In this document: positions 55,442 through 64,000 of the stretch, piece by piece | How the letters are laid out: each line of letters begins with the position of its first letter | Numbering within the stretch: the first letter of the stretch is position 1 | Origin: JACDAE01 sp963744875 | Lineage (GTDB): Bacteria; Chloroflexota; Ktedonobacteria; Ktedonobacterales; Ktedonobacteraceae | Direction of reading: 5' to 3' | NCBI GenBank assembly: GCA_963744875.1 | Contig: CAVUVQ010000035.1 | Span: 124,001-188,000 of the forward strand | Length of the DNA: 64,000 nucleotides | Notes under the pieces: generated by a model | The model's input: the letters and a program-made list of their open reading frames with translations, nothing else | The model's database searches: none | What the model was told of the DNA's origin: nothing | Position numbers and translations under genes: made by a program

Positions 55442-56002
55442 ATGCACGTACCTAAACGCCAAATTTTTCGCGAGAGTGCACTTCAGCATTACATACGGAA
55501 CAGAGAAAAAGATGTGCTATTACGCATCCTTCCTGTACCTATGGCTGTTTTTCTCTGGGTATTGCTCAGTATCCTCCTCATGGCCGGCATATTCGCCTGG
55601 AACGTGCGCATTCCCACCTACACCAACGGTGCGGGTATCGTGCAAGAAAGCACTGGTGGAAACTGCATTGGCGTTGTCTTCTTGCCCGTCGGACCATCTA
55701 CAACGGTACATGTAGGTGAATCCGTACAAGTACAAATTGGCGCAGATAGCCCACAGATACAAGGCAATGTCATGGAAGTTGAGCCAGCTATCATGAGTCC
55801 AGATAGTACACGGAAACAATTCCAGTTGAAAGATGCTAACGCGTCTCTTGTCACACAGCCCTCGCTCATTCTACTGGTCAGGTTCCGTACAACAGTTTCA
55901 GCCCGGACTTACGCTGGCAGTTCATTGATCGCCCAGATCGAGGTTGGATCACAACGCATTCTTTCACAATTACCGTGGATAGGGCAGTTGATTGGCAACT
56001 AA
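55442..56002 (+). CDS. HlyD-like export adaptor of the lanthipeptide cluster
   Basis: A 186-residue protein with one membrane segment (about 31-53; PVPMAVFLWVLLSILLMAGI) and an outer domain starting NVRIPTYTNGAGIVQES. The pair GESVQVQIGADSPQIQGNVM and VRFRTTVSARTYAGSSLIAQ matches the beta-barrel portion of HlyD/bacteriocin secretion proteins. The usual long coiled coil is absent, making it a minimal adaptor. ATG 55442 has GGAGA 8 nt upstream. It lies 28 nt before the C39-ABC gene and probably works with it. Confidence 0.75.
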   Translation: MHVPKRQIFRESALQHYIRNREKDVLLRILPVPMAVFLWVLLSILLMAGIFAWNVRIPTYTNGAGIVQESTGGNCIGVVFLPVGPSTTVHVGESVQVQIGADSPQIQGNVMEVEPAIMSPDSTRKQFQLKDANASLVTQPSLILLVRFRTTVSARTYAGSSLIAQIEVGSQRILSQLPWIGQLIGN

Positions 56003-56030
56003 TTCAGGAAAGATAGAGATCTTGTAAATT

Positions 56031-58343
56031 ATGCGTGAAAGACAATTTAAAACACCAGGCTACTGGTCTGCACTCTCATTTGATGAGGATGATATATCCG
56101 AAAAACCAACGCTCAAGATGGTGAAAATCAAACCAGAGGATTTATCACGTGAAGCTCCCAAAGGCTCCCTATGGCGTACATTACGCCGCAGACGCCTGCC
56201 ACAGTTAAGTCAAATGAATATGGTCGAATGTGGTGCAGCATGCCTGGCAATGGTCCTTAGCTATTATGGTCGCAAAACTTCTGTATCAGAGGTCAGCACG
56301 CGTTGTGACGTAGGACGTGATGGACTTTCAGCACTCAGTATAGTTAAAGCTGCACGTAGCTATGGTATGCGTGTACGAGCGATATCCTTGCCACATAACG
56401 ATTTTCGCTTCGTGCGCCTTCCCGCAATCATCCACTGGGAATTTAATCACTTCGTCATCGTCGAGCGCTGGTCTCCTAAACGTGTCGATATCGTCGATCC
56501 AGCTGCCGGCAGACGCCATCTCAGCTCCGAAGAGTTCGACGCCGGCTTTACAGGCATCGCCATCATGCTTGAACCCGGCACCCAATTCAATCGCAAAACA
56601 GGACCACGCAAAGTCACATTACGCGGCTACCTGATTCAATATATACAACAAACACCGCTCACCCTGATTCAAATTCTAGGGGCATCACTCATTCTACAAA
56701 CAATTGGCTTGATGTCTCCCCTGCTCTCAAAATTTCTTATCGACGACGTTCTCCCCTATAAGCAAGTTGGTATTATGACATTGCTCGCCGTGGGCATGAT
56801 CCTGATCGTCCTATCACAGGTCGTCACGTCTCTCCTGCGAGAATGGCTCCTTGCCTACCTGCGTGCACGGCTCGACACACACATGATGGTCAACTTCTTC
56901 GAGCATCTGCTCACCCTTCCATACAGCTTCTTCCAGAAACGCTCCAGCGGGGATATCCTGACCCGATTAAGTAGTAACACAGCCATTCGCGATACACTTA
57001 GTAGTCAGCTTATTTCGACGATTTTAGATGTGAGTACGGTTATCACCTATCTCGGCATTCTGTTCTGGCAATCACGACCATTTGGCTTTCTGACGATCGC
57101 TATTGGTACCGTAGATGCAATCCTCCTCCTGAGCACCACGCGCCCGATACGCGAACTCATGAACAGAGAACTGGCAGCTCAGGGCAAATCACAGGGCTAC
57201 ACTACCGAAGCTCTGGTTGGCATAGCTACCCTTAAAGCCGCCGGTGCCGAACAACGCGCACTCGAACGCTGGTCGAATCTGTTTTTTGACCAGCTCAACA
57301 TCTCCATCCGACGCAGTTATATCACCGCTATTATTGGTGCTGCCATCAGCACCTTACGCTCATTTTCCTCACTGTCCCTGCTCTGGTTAGGCGCAACACA
57401 GGTACTCAACGGCTCGATATCCATAGGCACCATGTTCGCACTCAATACACTGGCTACTTCGTTTCTTAGCCCCCTGAGTTCACTGGTAACCAGTAGCCAG
57501 CAACTCCAACTCGTTCATTCTCACCTCGAACGTATCGCCGATATCACCGAAACCGAACCAGAACAGGATATACAAACAGTCCATCAACCACCAAAACTCA
57601 GTGGAAGCATCCAACTCAAACAGGTCTCATTTCGCTACGCACCCGATACTCCATCAGTGCTGAATGCTATCAACCTGACGATTCATGCCGGGCAAAAAGT
57701 GGCAATCGTCGGTCGTACTGGCTCGGGCAAAAGCACCCTGGGTAGATTATTGCTCGGCCTCTATCTTCCCTCCGCAGGCACGATCTCCTACGATGGCATC
57801 CCCCTCCAGACTCTCAACTATCAAGAAGTGCGCCGCCAGTTCGGTGTTGTCCTACAGGATAGTAGCGTTTTCAGCGGCTCGGTACTCCACAACATCACCC
57901 TGAATAATCCCAACATGGGAATTGAGCAGGCTAGCAAAGCCGCTGAGATGGCCGCCATTCATGACGACATCCTCCAGATGCCCATGGGCTATGAAACATT
58001 CGTCTCTGAAGGCGGTAGCGCCCTCTCCGGCGGACAACGCCAACGTCTGGCCCTTGCACGTGCCTTCGCCAGTTCCCCGGCCATCATGCTCCTCGACGAA
58101 GCAACGAGCAATCTAGATGTAATCACCGAACAGAAAATAGAAAACAGCCTGCAAAAACTGGCCTGCACTCAAATTATTATCGCCCATCGTCTCAGCACTA
58201 TTCGCAACGCTGACCTGATTCTCGTCATGGATCAGGGCACAATCGTGGAACGTGGCTCACATCATGACCTGATGGCACGCAATGGCTACTACACCCGCCT
58301 GATGTACCAACAGATGGAAAATGGCAAGCTGAACCTTGTGTAA
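56031..58343 (+). CDS. lanT: Peptidase C39-containing ABC transporter (LanT-type)
   Basis: A 770-residue bifunctional exporter. C39 peptidase (about 55-190): catalytic Cys67 in MVECGAACLAMVLSYYG, His140 in EFNHFVIV, Asp156 in VDIVDPAAG. It cleaves leader peptides after double glycine. The membrane domain (about 210-510) has six helices; the ATPase has Walker A GRTGSGKSTLGR (about 562) and LSGGQRQRLALARAFA (about 664). All catalytic residues are present. The precursor peptide with an ALGG leader lies 380 nt downstream, the matching substrate. Confidence 0.95.
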   Translation: MRERQFKTPGYWSALSFDEDDISEKPTLKMVKIKPEDLSREAPKGSLWRTLRRRRLPQLSQMNMVECGAACLAMVLSYYGRKTSVSEVSTRCDVGRDGLSALSIVKAARSYGMRVRAISLPHNDFRFVRLPAIIHWEFNHFVIVERWSPKRVDIVDPAAGRRHLSSEEFDAGFTGIAIMLEPGTQFNRKTGPRKVTLRGYLIQYIQQTPLTLIQILGASLILQTIGLMSPLLSKFLIDDVLPYKQVGIMTLLAVGMILIVLSQVVTSLLREWLLAYLRARLDTHMMVNFFEHLLTLPYSFFQKRSSGDILTRLSSNTAIRDTLSSQLISTILDVSTVITYLGILFWQSRPFGFLTIAIGTVDAILLLSTTRPIRELMNRELAAQGKSQGYTTEALVGIATLKAAGAEQRALERWSNLFFDQLNISIRRSYITAIIGAAISTLRSFSSLSLLWLGATQVLNGSISIGTMFALNTLATSFLSPLSSLVTSSQQLQLVHSHLERIADITETEPEQDIQTVHQPPKLSGSIQLKQVSFRYAPDTPSVLNAINLTIHAGQKVAIVGRTGSGKSTLGRLLLGLYLPSAGTISYDGIPLQTLNYQEVRRQFGVVLQDSSVFSGSVLHNITLNNPNMGIEQASKAAEMAAIHDDILQMPMGYETFVSEGGSALSGGQRQRLALARAFASSPAIMLLDEATSNLDVITEQKIENSLQKLACTQIIIAHRLSTIRNADLILVMDQGTIVERGSHHDLMARNGYYTRLMYQQMENGKLNLV

Positions 58344-58374
58344 ATACACAGGTCAAATAACGTCTTCGTATACC

Positions 58375-58400
58375 ATGCGAGCGTCGCATAACGCTCGCAT
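58375..58400 (+). terminator. Hairpin after the transporter gene
   Basis: ATGCGAGCG (58375-58383) and CGCTCGCAT (58392-58400) are perfect inverted copies with an 8-nt loop, 31 nt after the stop; CTTTTT follows 11 nt later. The remaining gap to 58726 is AT-rich with no gene. Confidence 0.55.
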
Positions 58401-58725
58401 ACCTCATAGCTTTTTACACACTTCTCCACTAGATCCATCGTCTCGCATAGTTACGCTACAAATATCAAACCCATTTATGCTTCACAATGCTCTAAATATG
58501 TTAATTTACTTATTTATAGACAGGCGAGTATAATATATTTAGGCACATAGAATAGTGCATACAGGACGCAACCATTGCATAATTCGAAGTAGGTTTCGTT
58601 TATGCAATCCGTCTGAAAAGTGATTCGATCTACGTTTCATACGTTGGTTGACTCTTTGCATCCATCCTGTTGTGTCATAGCTAACAATCATTAATATCTC
58701 TCACGAAGAGAAAGGAAACATTGCA

Positions 58726-59061
58726 ATGAATTTTAACGAAGAACTGGCAGTGGCTGGTGCACTCGAACTGACTGATAGTGAGTTGGAGACCGCCCTTGGT
58801 GGGTGGGGAGGTCGCCCAGAATACGAATATGTCTGGCCATATGGCTGGGTACTTGTATCCGGAGACGATTTCGAAGGCGGCTGGGGTCGTGGCGGCTGGG
58901 GTCGCGGCGGCTGGGGTCGTGGCGACTGGGATCGATGGGAGACGGTGGCCGACGGCGGTCGAGGTGGTCGACGGTGGCCGAGGCGGTCGGTAACTGTCAA
59001 GATCCATGCCATCTGGCACAGCGTAAGGCAATGCAGGAAACATAGATTAGTAAAGCACTAA
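58726..59061 (+). CDS. lanA: RiPP precursor peptide with double-glycine leader and Gly/Trp/Arg repeat core
   Basis: A 111-residue peptide as written. Leader of 26 residues (ELTDSELETALGG) with the acidic type-2 lantibiotic form and GG cut site, matching the C39 peptidase next door. The core begins WGGRPEYEYVWPYGWV and then has three to four copies of GGWGR (15-nt DNA repeats 58876-58935). It has one Cys only, near the C-terminus, and few Ser/Thr. Single-base shifts would end it as DGGRGGR (stop 58991) or, after two, in a tail with two Cys (GNCQDPC, stop near 59045). AGAGAAAGG precedes the ATG. Confidence 0.8.
   Translation: MNFNEELAVAGALELTDSELETALGGWGGRPEYEYVWPYGWVLVSGDDFEGGWGRGGWGRGGWGRGDWDRWETVADGGRGGRRWPRRSVTVKIHAIWHSVRQCRKHRLVKH
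58876..58935 (+). repeat. 15-nt tandem repeat in the precursor core
   Basis: GGCGGCTGGGGTCGT-type units at 58876-58890, 58891-58905 and 58906-58920 and a variant at 58921-58934, encoding GGWGR three times then GDWDR. Confidence 0.9.
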
Positions 59062-59106
59062 TTCCCTGGCATGCACCCTTCTGGTGTTTATTGTCTCCAC
59101 ATCTAA

Positions 59107-59142
59107 AGATAGTCAGGATGTTTGTAATCATCCTGACTATCT
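59107..59142 (+). terminator. Hairpin between precursor and lanM
   Basis: Perfect 14-nt arms (59107-59120 and 59129-59142) with an 8-nt loop, no T-run. Its place between precursor and synthetase fits partial termination that keeps precursor transcript in excess. Confidence 0.65.
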
Positions 59143-59223
59143 TCGTCTCCAAACCATTTATCCAAAACTTTGGAGAAAAACAGTTTTTAGATATATTTCT
59201 TACCTACCTTCAGGAGATTTTTT

Positions 59224-62200
59224 ATGACAAAAATATTCATCTCACCTGAGATGCAGAAATCACATGCATTGGCAACATGGTATCACGCACTCGCACTACC
59301 CGAACGTATCACTACACACTCACAGGAACATCCCTCTCCCCCCTTTAATAGTGAACTGGCACATAAACGGCTACAACGCTGGAAAGAACAACTGGCATTC
59401 AAACAGGAAGGGCAATTTGCCGAACGCCTCTCCTTAGATGGGCTGACGGAAGAAGATCTACTCAGGTTGCTGGCCGAACCTATTGAAACACTACAAGAGC
59501 GCATTTCTGGCCCTCTTCCCTGGCTAGAAGAGCTTTTACAAGCTTTCACAGATACACAGAGTAAAGATGATTTTGCACTTGCCACAAGATGGCTTCGATC
59601 CTCATCACCTTGCCCTGCTCACCATTCTAAAACCACTTTTGCACAATGGCGTCAAGCGTATTCAGGCAACAATTCAGGCTCTACAAACAACACATACTTC
59701 CCTTCCATTCGATCCAGAGCGCATACTTTCTTTACTGCTTATTTCTATTGCCGAACAACTTATCTCTCTCTTTATTAAAACAGCCGTGCTGGAACTCAAC
59801 GTCGCTCGTGTGGAGGGACGTCTCCAGGGCACCACACCCGAAGAACGTTTTCAAGATTTCGTCCAGCAAGTAGTACAGCACAAGGGTATTCCACCTCTTC
59901 TAGAGGAATATGCACTCCTGACACGCCTGCTTGTAGAAAGTATAGAGAGCTGGGTCATACGCGAACAGGAACTGCTCACCCGCCTCTGCACCGATTGGGA
60001 ACAGATATGCAGCACATTTACTCCTGAACAACATCCCGGCCAACTGATCGAAATTCACGAAGGAGTCGGAGATACCCATCGTGGTGGACGCAGCGTCACG
60101 ATCCTCACCTGGAGTTCTCACTTTCGCCTTGTCTACAAACCACACTCAATGGCTATCGATACCCATTTTCAAGAGCTGCTCGCCTGGTTGAATGAACAGG
60201 GGCAGCAACCCCCTCTACGTACCTTCACCATTCTCAATAAAGAGACATATGGCTGGGCCGAATTCTTACGAGCAGCGCCCTGCGCCACGCCAGAAGAAGT
60301 GGAGCGCTTCTACCAACGTCAGGGTAGTTATCTTGCCCTCCTCTATACTCTGGAAGCGGTAGACTTCCACGCCGAAAATGTTATCGCCATGGGCGAACAT
60401 CCCATGCTAATAGACCTGGAATCACTTTTTCATCCACGCATCAATATCTCTGACGAGGAAAAGTTTGCATCGCCCGCATTCGAAACAATTGGGCGTTCGG
60501 TGCAGCGCATTGGCCTCCTGCCCCAAAAAATATGGGGCAATGGCGACATTGAGGGCATCGATATCAGCGGCCTGGGTGGTCAACCCGGCCAACTCACACC
60601 AGAACCAGTCTCTCGATGGGTGGAAACAGGCACCGACCAGATGCGACTTACCAACGAACGCATTGCGCTACCGACGAATAAAAATCGCCCGACTCTAGAT
60701 GGACAGGAGATTAATACCCTGGATTACAGTACCAGTATCAACATCGGCTTTGGCGCAACCTATCGCTTACTTATACAGTTACGCACCGCACTGCTAACCG
60801 AGATACTCCCACGCTTCGCCTCCGCTGAGATCCGCTGCATCCTGCGCCCAACACGCCTCTATGCACAATTACAAACAGACAGCCTCCACCCAAATGTATT
60901 GCGCGACGCATTAGACCGCGACCGCCTCTTCGATCGCTTATGGATAGGCACTGAACACCAACCTCATCTACAAAAAATCATTCGAGCGGAGCAAGCCGAC
61001 CTGCGCCAAAGAGATATTCCCCTCTTTACTACCCGCGTAGATGCACACGATCTTTACACCTGCAATGGCGAAACGATCGCTGCATTCTTCGCTGAGTCAG
61101 GATTTGAACTGGTCACCAGACGCATACAGCAACTGGACGAGGAAGATCTGGAACGCCAAAGTTGGATCATTCAGGCGTCATTCACCAGCATGATCCTGGG
61201 AACAGATCAGGCGGTACACAAAATACTTCACCTGCAACCCTCCAAAAACAGCGTGACGCAGGAACAACTGCTGACAGCAGCTCAGAAAGTTGGAGATCGT
61301 CTGAGCAAACTGGCACTCACTAATGAGGAAACGGCTGGCTGGCTCGGCGTCACTGCCGTAAAAGAGCGCGAATGGCGTCTCACCATCGCAGAAGAAGACC
61401 TGTATGGCGGCGCATCTGGCATAGTACTCTTCCTGGCTTACCTGAGCACAGTCACCGAAAATGAGCAGTATAGCACGTTAGCACGTTTAGGCCTCAAGGC
61501 TATAAGACATTTTGTAGCACAGAAAAAGCCTTACCCGCATCTCAGTAGCATTGGTACCTTCTCGGGCATGGGTTCTTATATCTATCTGCTCTCACATCTA
61601 GGAACGCTCTGGCACGAACTAGCCCTGTACGAGGAGGCCGAGGAGATCGTCAAGCTCCTGCCAACTATCATCGCAAGAGAAAAAATCTTTGATGTGGTCG
61701 GTGGATCGGCTGGTTGTATTGCGGCGCTGTGCAGCCTTTACGCAGTCGCTCCATCTGACGCAATACTCACCTGTGCTGGACTCTGCGGAGATCATCTTCT
61801 TGCTTGCGCCCAACCAATGGCAAAGGGGATTAGCTGGAGCCTCAAAGATGGTGAGCCTCCATTGGCTGGTTTTAGCCATGGTACCGCTGGCATCGCCTTA
61901 AACTTATTACGCCTGTTCAAGCTCACGCAAGAGCAACGTTTTCAGCAGGGAGCACGCGCAGCAATCGACTATGAACGAAGCCTCTTCTCGTCTAAAGCTC
62001 AAAACTGGCCCGATCTGCGCTCTGATCCTGCTTCCACCAGTACAACACCACTCGAGAAGAAATATATGACCGCCTGGTGCCATGGTGCCCCCGGCATTGC
62101 CCTGGCACGCCTGGGAGGTCTGGCTATCCTTGACACACCAGAAATACGTAATGAGATTAATATTGCCATTCAAACAACATTGCGCGAAGGCTTTGGATTA

Positions 62201-62476
62201 AATCACTCCCTCTGTCACGGCGACCTGGGTAACCTGGATATCCTTCTCACCGCAGCCCATGTACTCAAAAAAGCAGAGTATAAGCAAGCAATAGATCGCA
62301 TCAGTGCCATGCTTCTGGATAGTATTGACAGGCAGGGTTGGGTCACAGGCGTTCCATTGAGTATAGAGACACCAGGCTTAATGGTCGGATTGTCTGGTAT
62401 TGGCTACGGCTTGCTCAGATTAGCCGCCCCGGAGCAAGTACCATCCGTACTACTGGGAGATGCACCGATACATTGA
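59224..62476 (+). CDS. lanM: Class II lanthipeptide synthetase LanM, one frameshift
   Basis: Removing one T near 59570 (TTTT run) joins the first frame to HLPQDGFDPHHLALLTILKP and gives exactly 1083 residues, the normal LanM size. Dehydratase domain (DUF4135, to about 700): GGRSVTILTWSSHFRLVYKP (ATP lysine), EAVDFHAENVIAMGEHPMLI and DLESLFHP. LanC-like cyclase domain: LYGGASGIVLFLAYL, FSHGTAGIALNLLRL, the zinc ligands in AWCHGAPGIAL and SLCHGDLGNLD. All key motifs are intact, so it should dehydrate Ser/Thr and form thioether rings. ATG 59224 has CAGGAG upstream. Confidence 0.93.
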
Positions 62477-62487
62477 CTTTACGATAC

Positions 62488-62519
62488 ATGTGAGATCATG
62501 TTCTTCCATGATCTCACAT
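62488..62519. terminator. Hairpin after lanM
   Basis: Perfect 13-nt arms (62488-62500 and 62507-62519) with a 6-nt loop, 11 nt after the lanM stop. No T-run on the plus strand (an A-run follows), so termination here is plausible but not classical. Confidence 0.6.
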
Positions 62520-62541
62520 AAAAAAATGGGTGAAGATCAGC

Positions 62542-62571
62542 TTGACACGTACTCATACCGTAGATCATACT
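62542..62571 (+). promoter_or_regulatory. Promoter for the LLM oxidoreductase
   Basis: Perfect TTGACA (62542-62547), 18-nt spacer, CATACT (62566-62571), about 85 nt before the start. Confidence 0.6.
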
Positions 62572-62657
62572 GTTTCTATCCAGGCTTCTCATAAAGTTGA
62601 GAGCCCTTCCCTCTCCATTTGAACCCATCGTCTTTTTTAATAGAAAAGGGGCTTTAC

Positions 62658-63593
62658 ATGAAATTTGGCCTTGCGCTCCCCAATGGCTGGAAAATGACCC
62701 TTGTCGGGATCAAAGATCCCATCGAAGCTTATGAAACGATGACAAATGTAGCTAAAAGTGCCGATGAAGCTGGTTATGAGGCCGTGTGGCTCGTCGATCA
62801 TTTTCATACGGTTCCCGTTCCCTCTCAGGAAGTGACGTTTGAATGCTGGACATCGTTAGCCGCATTAGCACGTGATACCAGGCGCATCCGTATCGGGCAG
62901 ATCGTGACGTGCAATAGCTATCGTAATCCAGCGTTACTGGCAAAGATGGCAAGCACCCTCGACGTATTAAGCCATGGTCGTTTGTATTTTGGAATTGGTG
63001 CAGGCTGGTACGAGCACGAATATAAAGCCTATGGCTATCCCTACCCCGATGCCCCTGAGCGGCTCCGCCAACTGAGGGAAGCACTCCAGGTAATTCATGC
63101 CATGTGGGAACAAGAAGAGGCAACCTTTGAGGGCAAGTATTACCAGATACACGGTGCAATCAATCAGCCCAAGGGTGTGCAGAAGCCGCATATTCCAATC
63201 CTGATTGGTGGTGGTGGCGAGAAAGTAACCTTGAAACTCGTAGCACAATATGGCGATGCCTGTAATGTGAGCGGCGACTTGAAGACGGTGGAACATAAAC
63301 TCTCAGTCCTACGCGGCCACTGTGAAACCGTAGGACGCGATTACGAAAGCATTTATCGCACAACCGGTGCATTCTGCTCAATCGCTGATACCGATCAGGA
63401 GGCTCTGGCACTCGTACCGGAAGTCTTCAAGAAAGATCTAAGAGATACCTCTCTGGTTGGTAGCCCCGCAACAATCCGCCAGCGCATTGCTGCCTTGGAA
63501 AGCCTGGGTATCCAGCAGATCATTATGGATCTCCCCAGCGCAACAGATCTGACAGCTCTACACCGCTTCGCGCAAGAATTCATAGCTGCGTAG
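62658..63593 (+). CDS. LLM-class (luciferase-like) flavin-dependent oxidoreductase
   Basis: A 311-residue barrel enzyme using FMN or F420. Motifs: MKFGLALPNGWK at the N-terminus, VWLVDHFHTVPVP, LARDTRRIRIGQIVTCNSYR, DVLSHGRLYFGIGAGWYEHE, PIPILIGG-like PHIPILIGGGGEKVTLKLVA. It looks like the F420-dependent TIGR03560-type subgroup. ATG 62658 follows AAAAGGGG; the upstream TTG has no such site. It has its own promoter and a hairpin divides it from lanM, so membership in the RiPP cluster is unproven, though such enzymes do tailor some lanthipeptides. Confidence 0.88.
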   Translation: MKFGLALPNGWKMTLVGIKDPIEAYETMTNVAKSADEAGYEAVWLVDHFHTVPVPSQEVTFECWTSLAALARDTRRIRIGQIVTCNSYRNPALLAKMASTLDVLSHGRLYFGIGAGWYEHEYKAYGYPYPDAPERLRQLREALQVIHAMWEQEEATFEGKYYQIHGAINQPKGVQKPHIPILIGGGGEKVTLKLVAQYGDACNVSGDLKTVEHKLSVLRGHCETVGRDYESIYRTTGAFCSIADTDQEALALVPEVFKKDLRDTSLVGSPATIRQRIAALESLGIQQIIMDLPSATDLTALHRFAQEFIAA

Positions 63594-63660
63594 ATTTGCT
63601 GAGGCAACCGATTTCGGGAAAACACGGGTTTGTTCGCTCCAACCCGTGCCACTGCTCCAA

Positions 63661-64000
63661 CTACCCAACCACACCATTAAACACACGCTTCACCGGGCGT
63701 GTAAAATTGCCGATCTCCACGTCCGGTGCCTCGCGTTTGATTATCTCAACCATTGTGCGCATACCCAACGCCTTGCCCATCGAGTCCAGGTCTGGCATAC
63801 GTGGCAAGAACACTTCGGGATCGATGTTCAGGTTGCGCAACTGAATCAGGCGCAGACCCGTCTCTTTGATAAATGTGAGGAGCGCCTCGACTTCACGCTC
63901 ACGGTCGATCATACCCGGAAAACTCAAAAGATTGATCGAACTATAGAGGCCCGCATCACGCGCACGTCTAAGCGACTCTTTGACATCATCAAACGTATAC
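63661..64000 (-). CDS. Radical SAM protein, C-terminal part, cut by window edge
   Basis: The frame is open from the right edge and ends at 63661. Visible text includes YTFDDVKESLRRARDAGLYS, SINLLSFPGMIDREREVEAL and LIQLRNLNIDPEVFLPRMPD, which look like the later strands of a radical SAM barrel. The 4Fe-4S CxxxCxxC motif would lie outside. The ATG at 63927 is internal. Family call is moderate. Confidence 0.6.
   Translation of the reverse strand, partial: YTFDDVKESLRRARDAGLYSSINLLSFPGMIDREREVEALLTFIKETGLRLIQLRNLNIDPEVFLPRMPDLDSMGKALGMRTMVEIIKREAPDVEIGNFTRPVKRVFNGVVG

Overview
The window is bacterial chromosome. Its mid-range base composition and gene content fit the Chloroflexota, class Ktedonobacteria. 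This is an inference from protein character and context (large Gly/Ser-rich secreted proteins, FHA plus RodA neighbourhood, DUF5679 zinc ribbon, many dispersed GTAGGG palindromes), not from a marker gene search. I saw no rRNA, tRNA, CRISPR array or insertion sequence.

Layout. 0.2-3.6 kb is a translation/cofactor block (rbfA, nrnA-type DHH phosphoesterase, truB, ribF). 3.6-8.8 kb holds two FHA-domain proteins, a RodA/FtsW protein, two unknown acidic proteins (one with a repeated Thr motif) and a LapA-like membrane protein. mutS follows. 12.3-18.1 kb is a pentose phosphate block (tal, zwf, opcA-like, pgl, rpe). 18-23 kb has a membrane protein and an ArsR-type regulator separated by a 63-nt perfect palindrome, then a P1 peptidase and a CoA-type NUDIX. 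23.4-32.6 kb is housekeeping: rpsA, clpC, radA, a PIN/TRAM protein, ispD and ispF. 33-36.9 kb has an SDR, two carboxymuconolactone decarboxylase/AhpD-family genes, an Eis-like acetyltransferase and a pterin dehydratase. 37-45 kb has a large secreted GH15 glucodextranase-like enzyme, TatA, a decayed secreted protein, a purine nucleoside phosphorylase and a Xer-type recombinase. 47-55 kb has ispE, two zinc-ribbon proteins and four GT9 heptosyltransferase-like enzymes with a GNAT. 55.4-62.5 kb is a RiPP cluster: HlyD-like adaptor, C39-peptidase ABC transporter, double-glycine precursor peptide and LanM synthetase. An LLM oxidoreductase and a truncated radical SAM gene end the window.

Two items stand out. 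First, the second AhpD-family gene (34577-35118) has an in-frame TGA exactly where the second cysteine of the CxxC active site belongs. A hairpin that fits the bacterial SECIS rules follows 17 nt later, so it is a candidate selenoprotein. Second, the LanM cluster encodes a precursor whose core is a Gly/Trp/Arg tandem repeat almost without Cys, an unusual substrate for a lanthionine synthetase.

Caution: about fifteen frameshifts occur in otherwise well conserved genes (rodA, clpC, radA, GT9, lanM and others). Nearly all look like one extra base, often in a short homopolymer run, and removing it restores family-standard proteins of exact codon length. This points to consensus errors in the source sequence. 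I therefore annotate these genes as single loci and state where the shift is.
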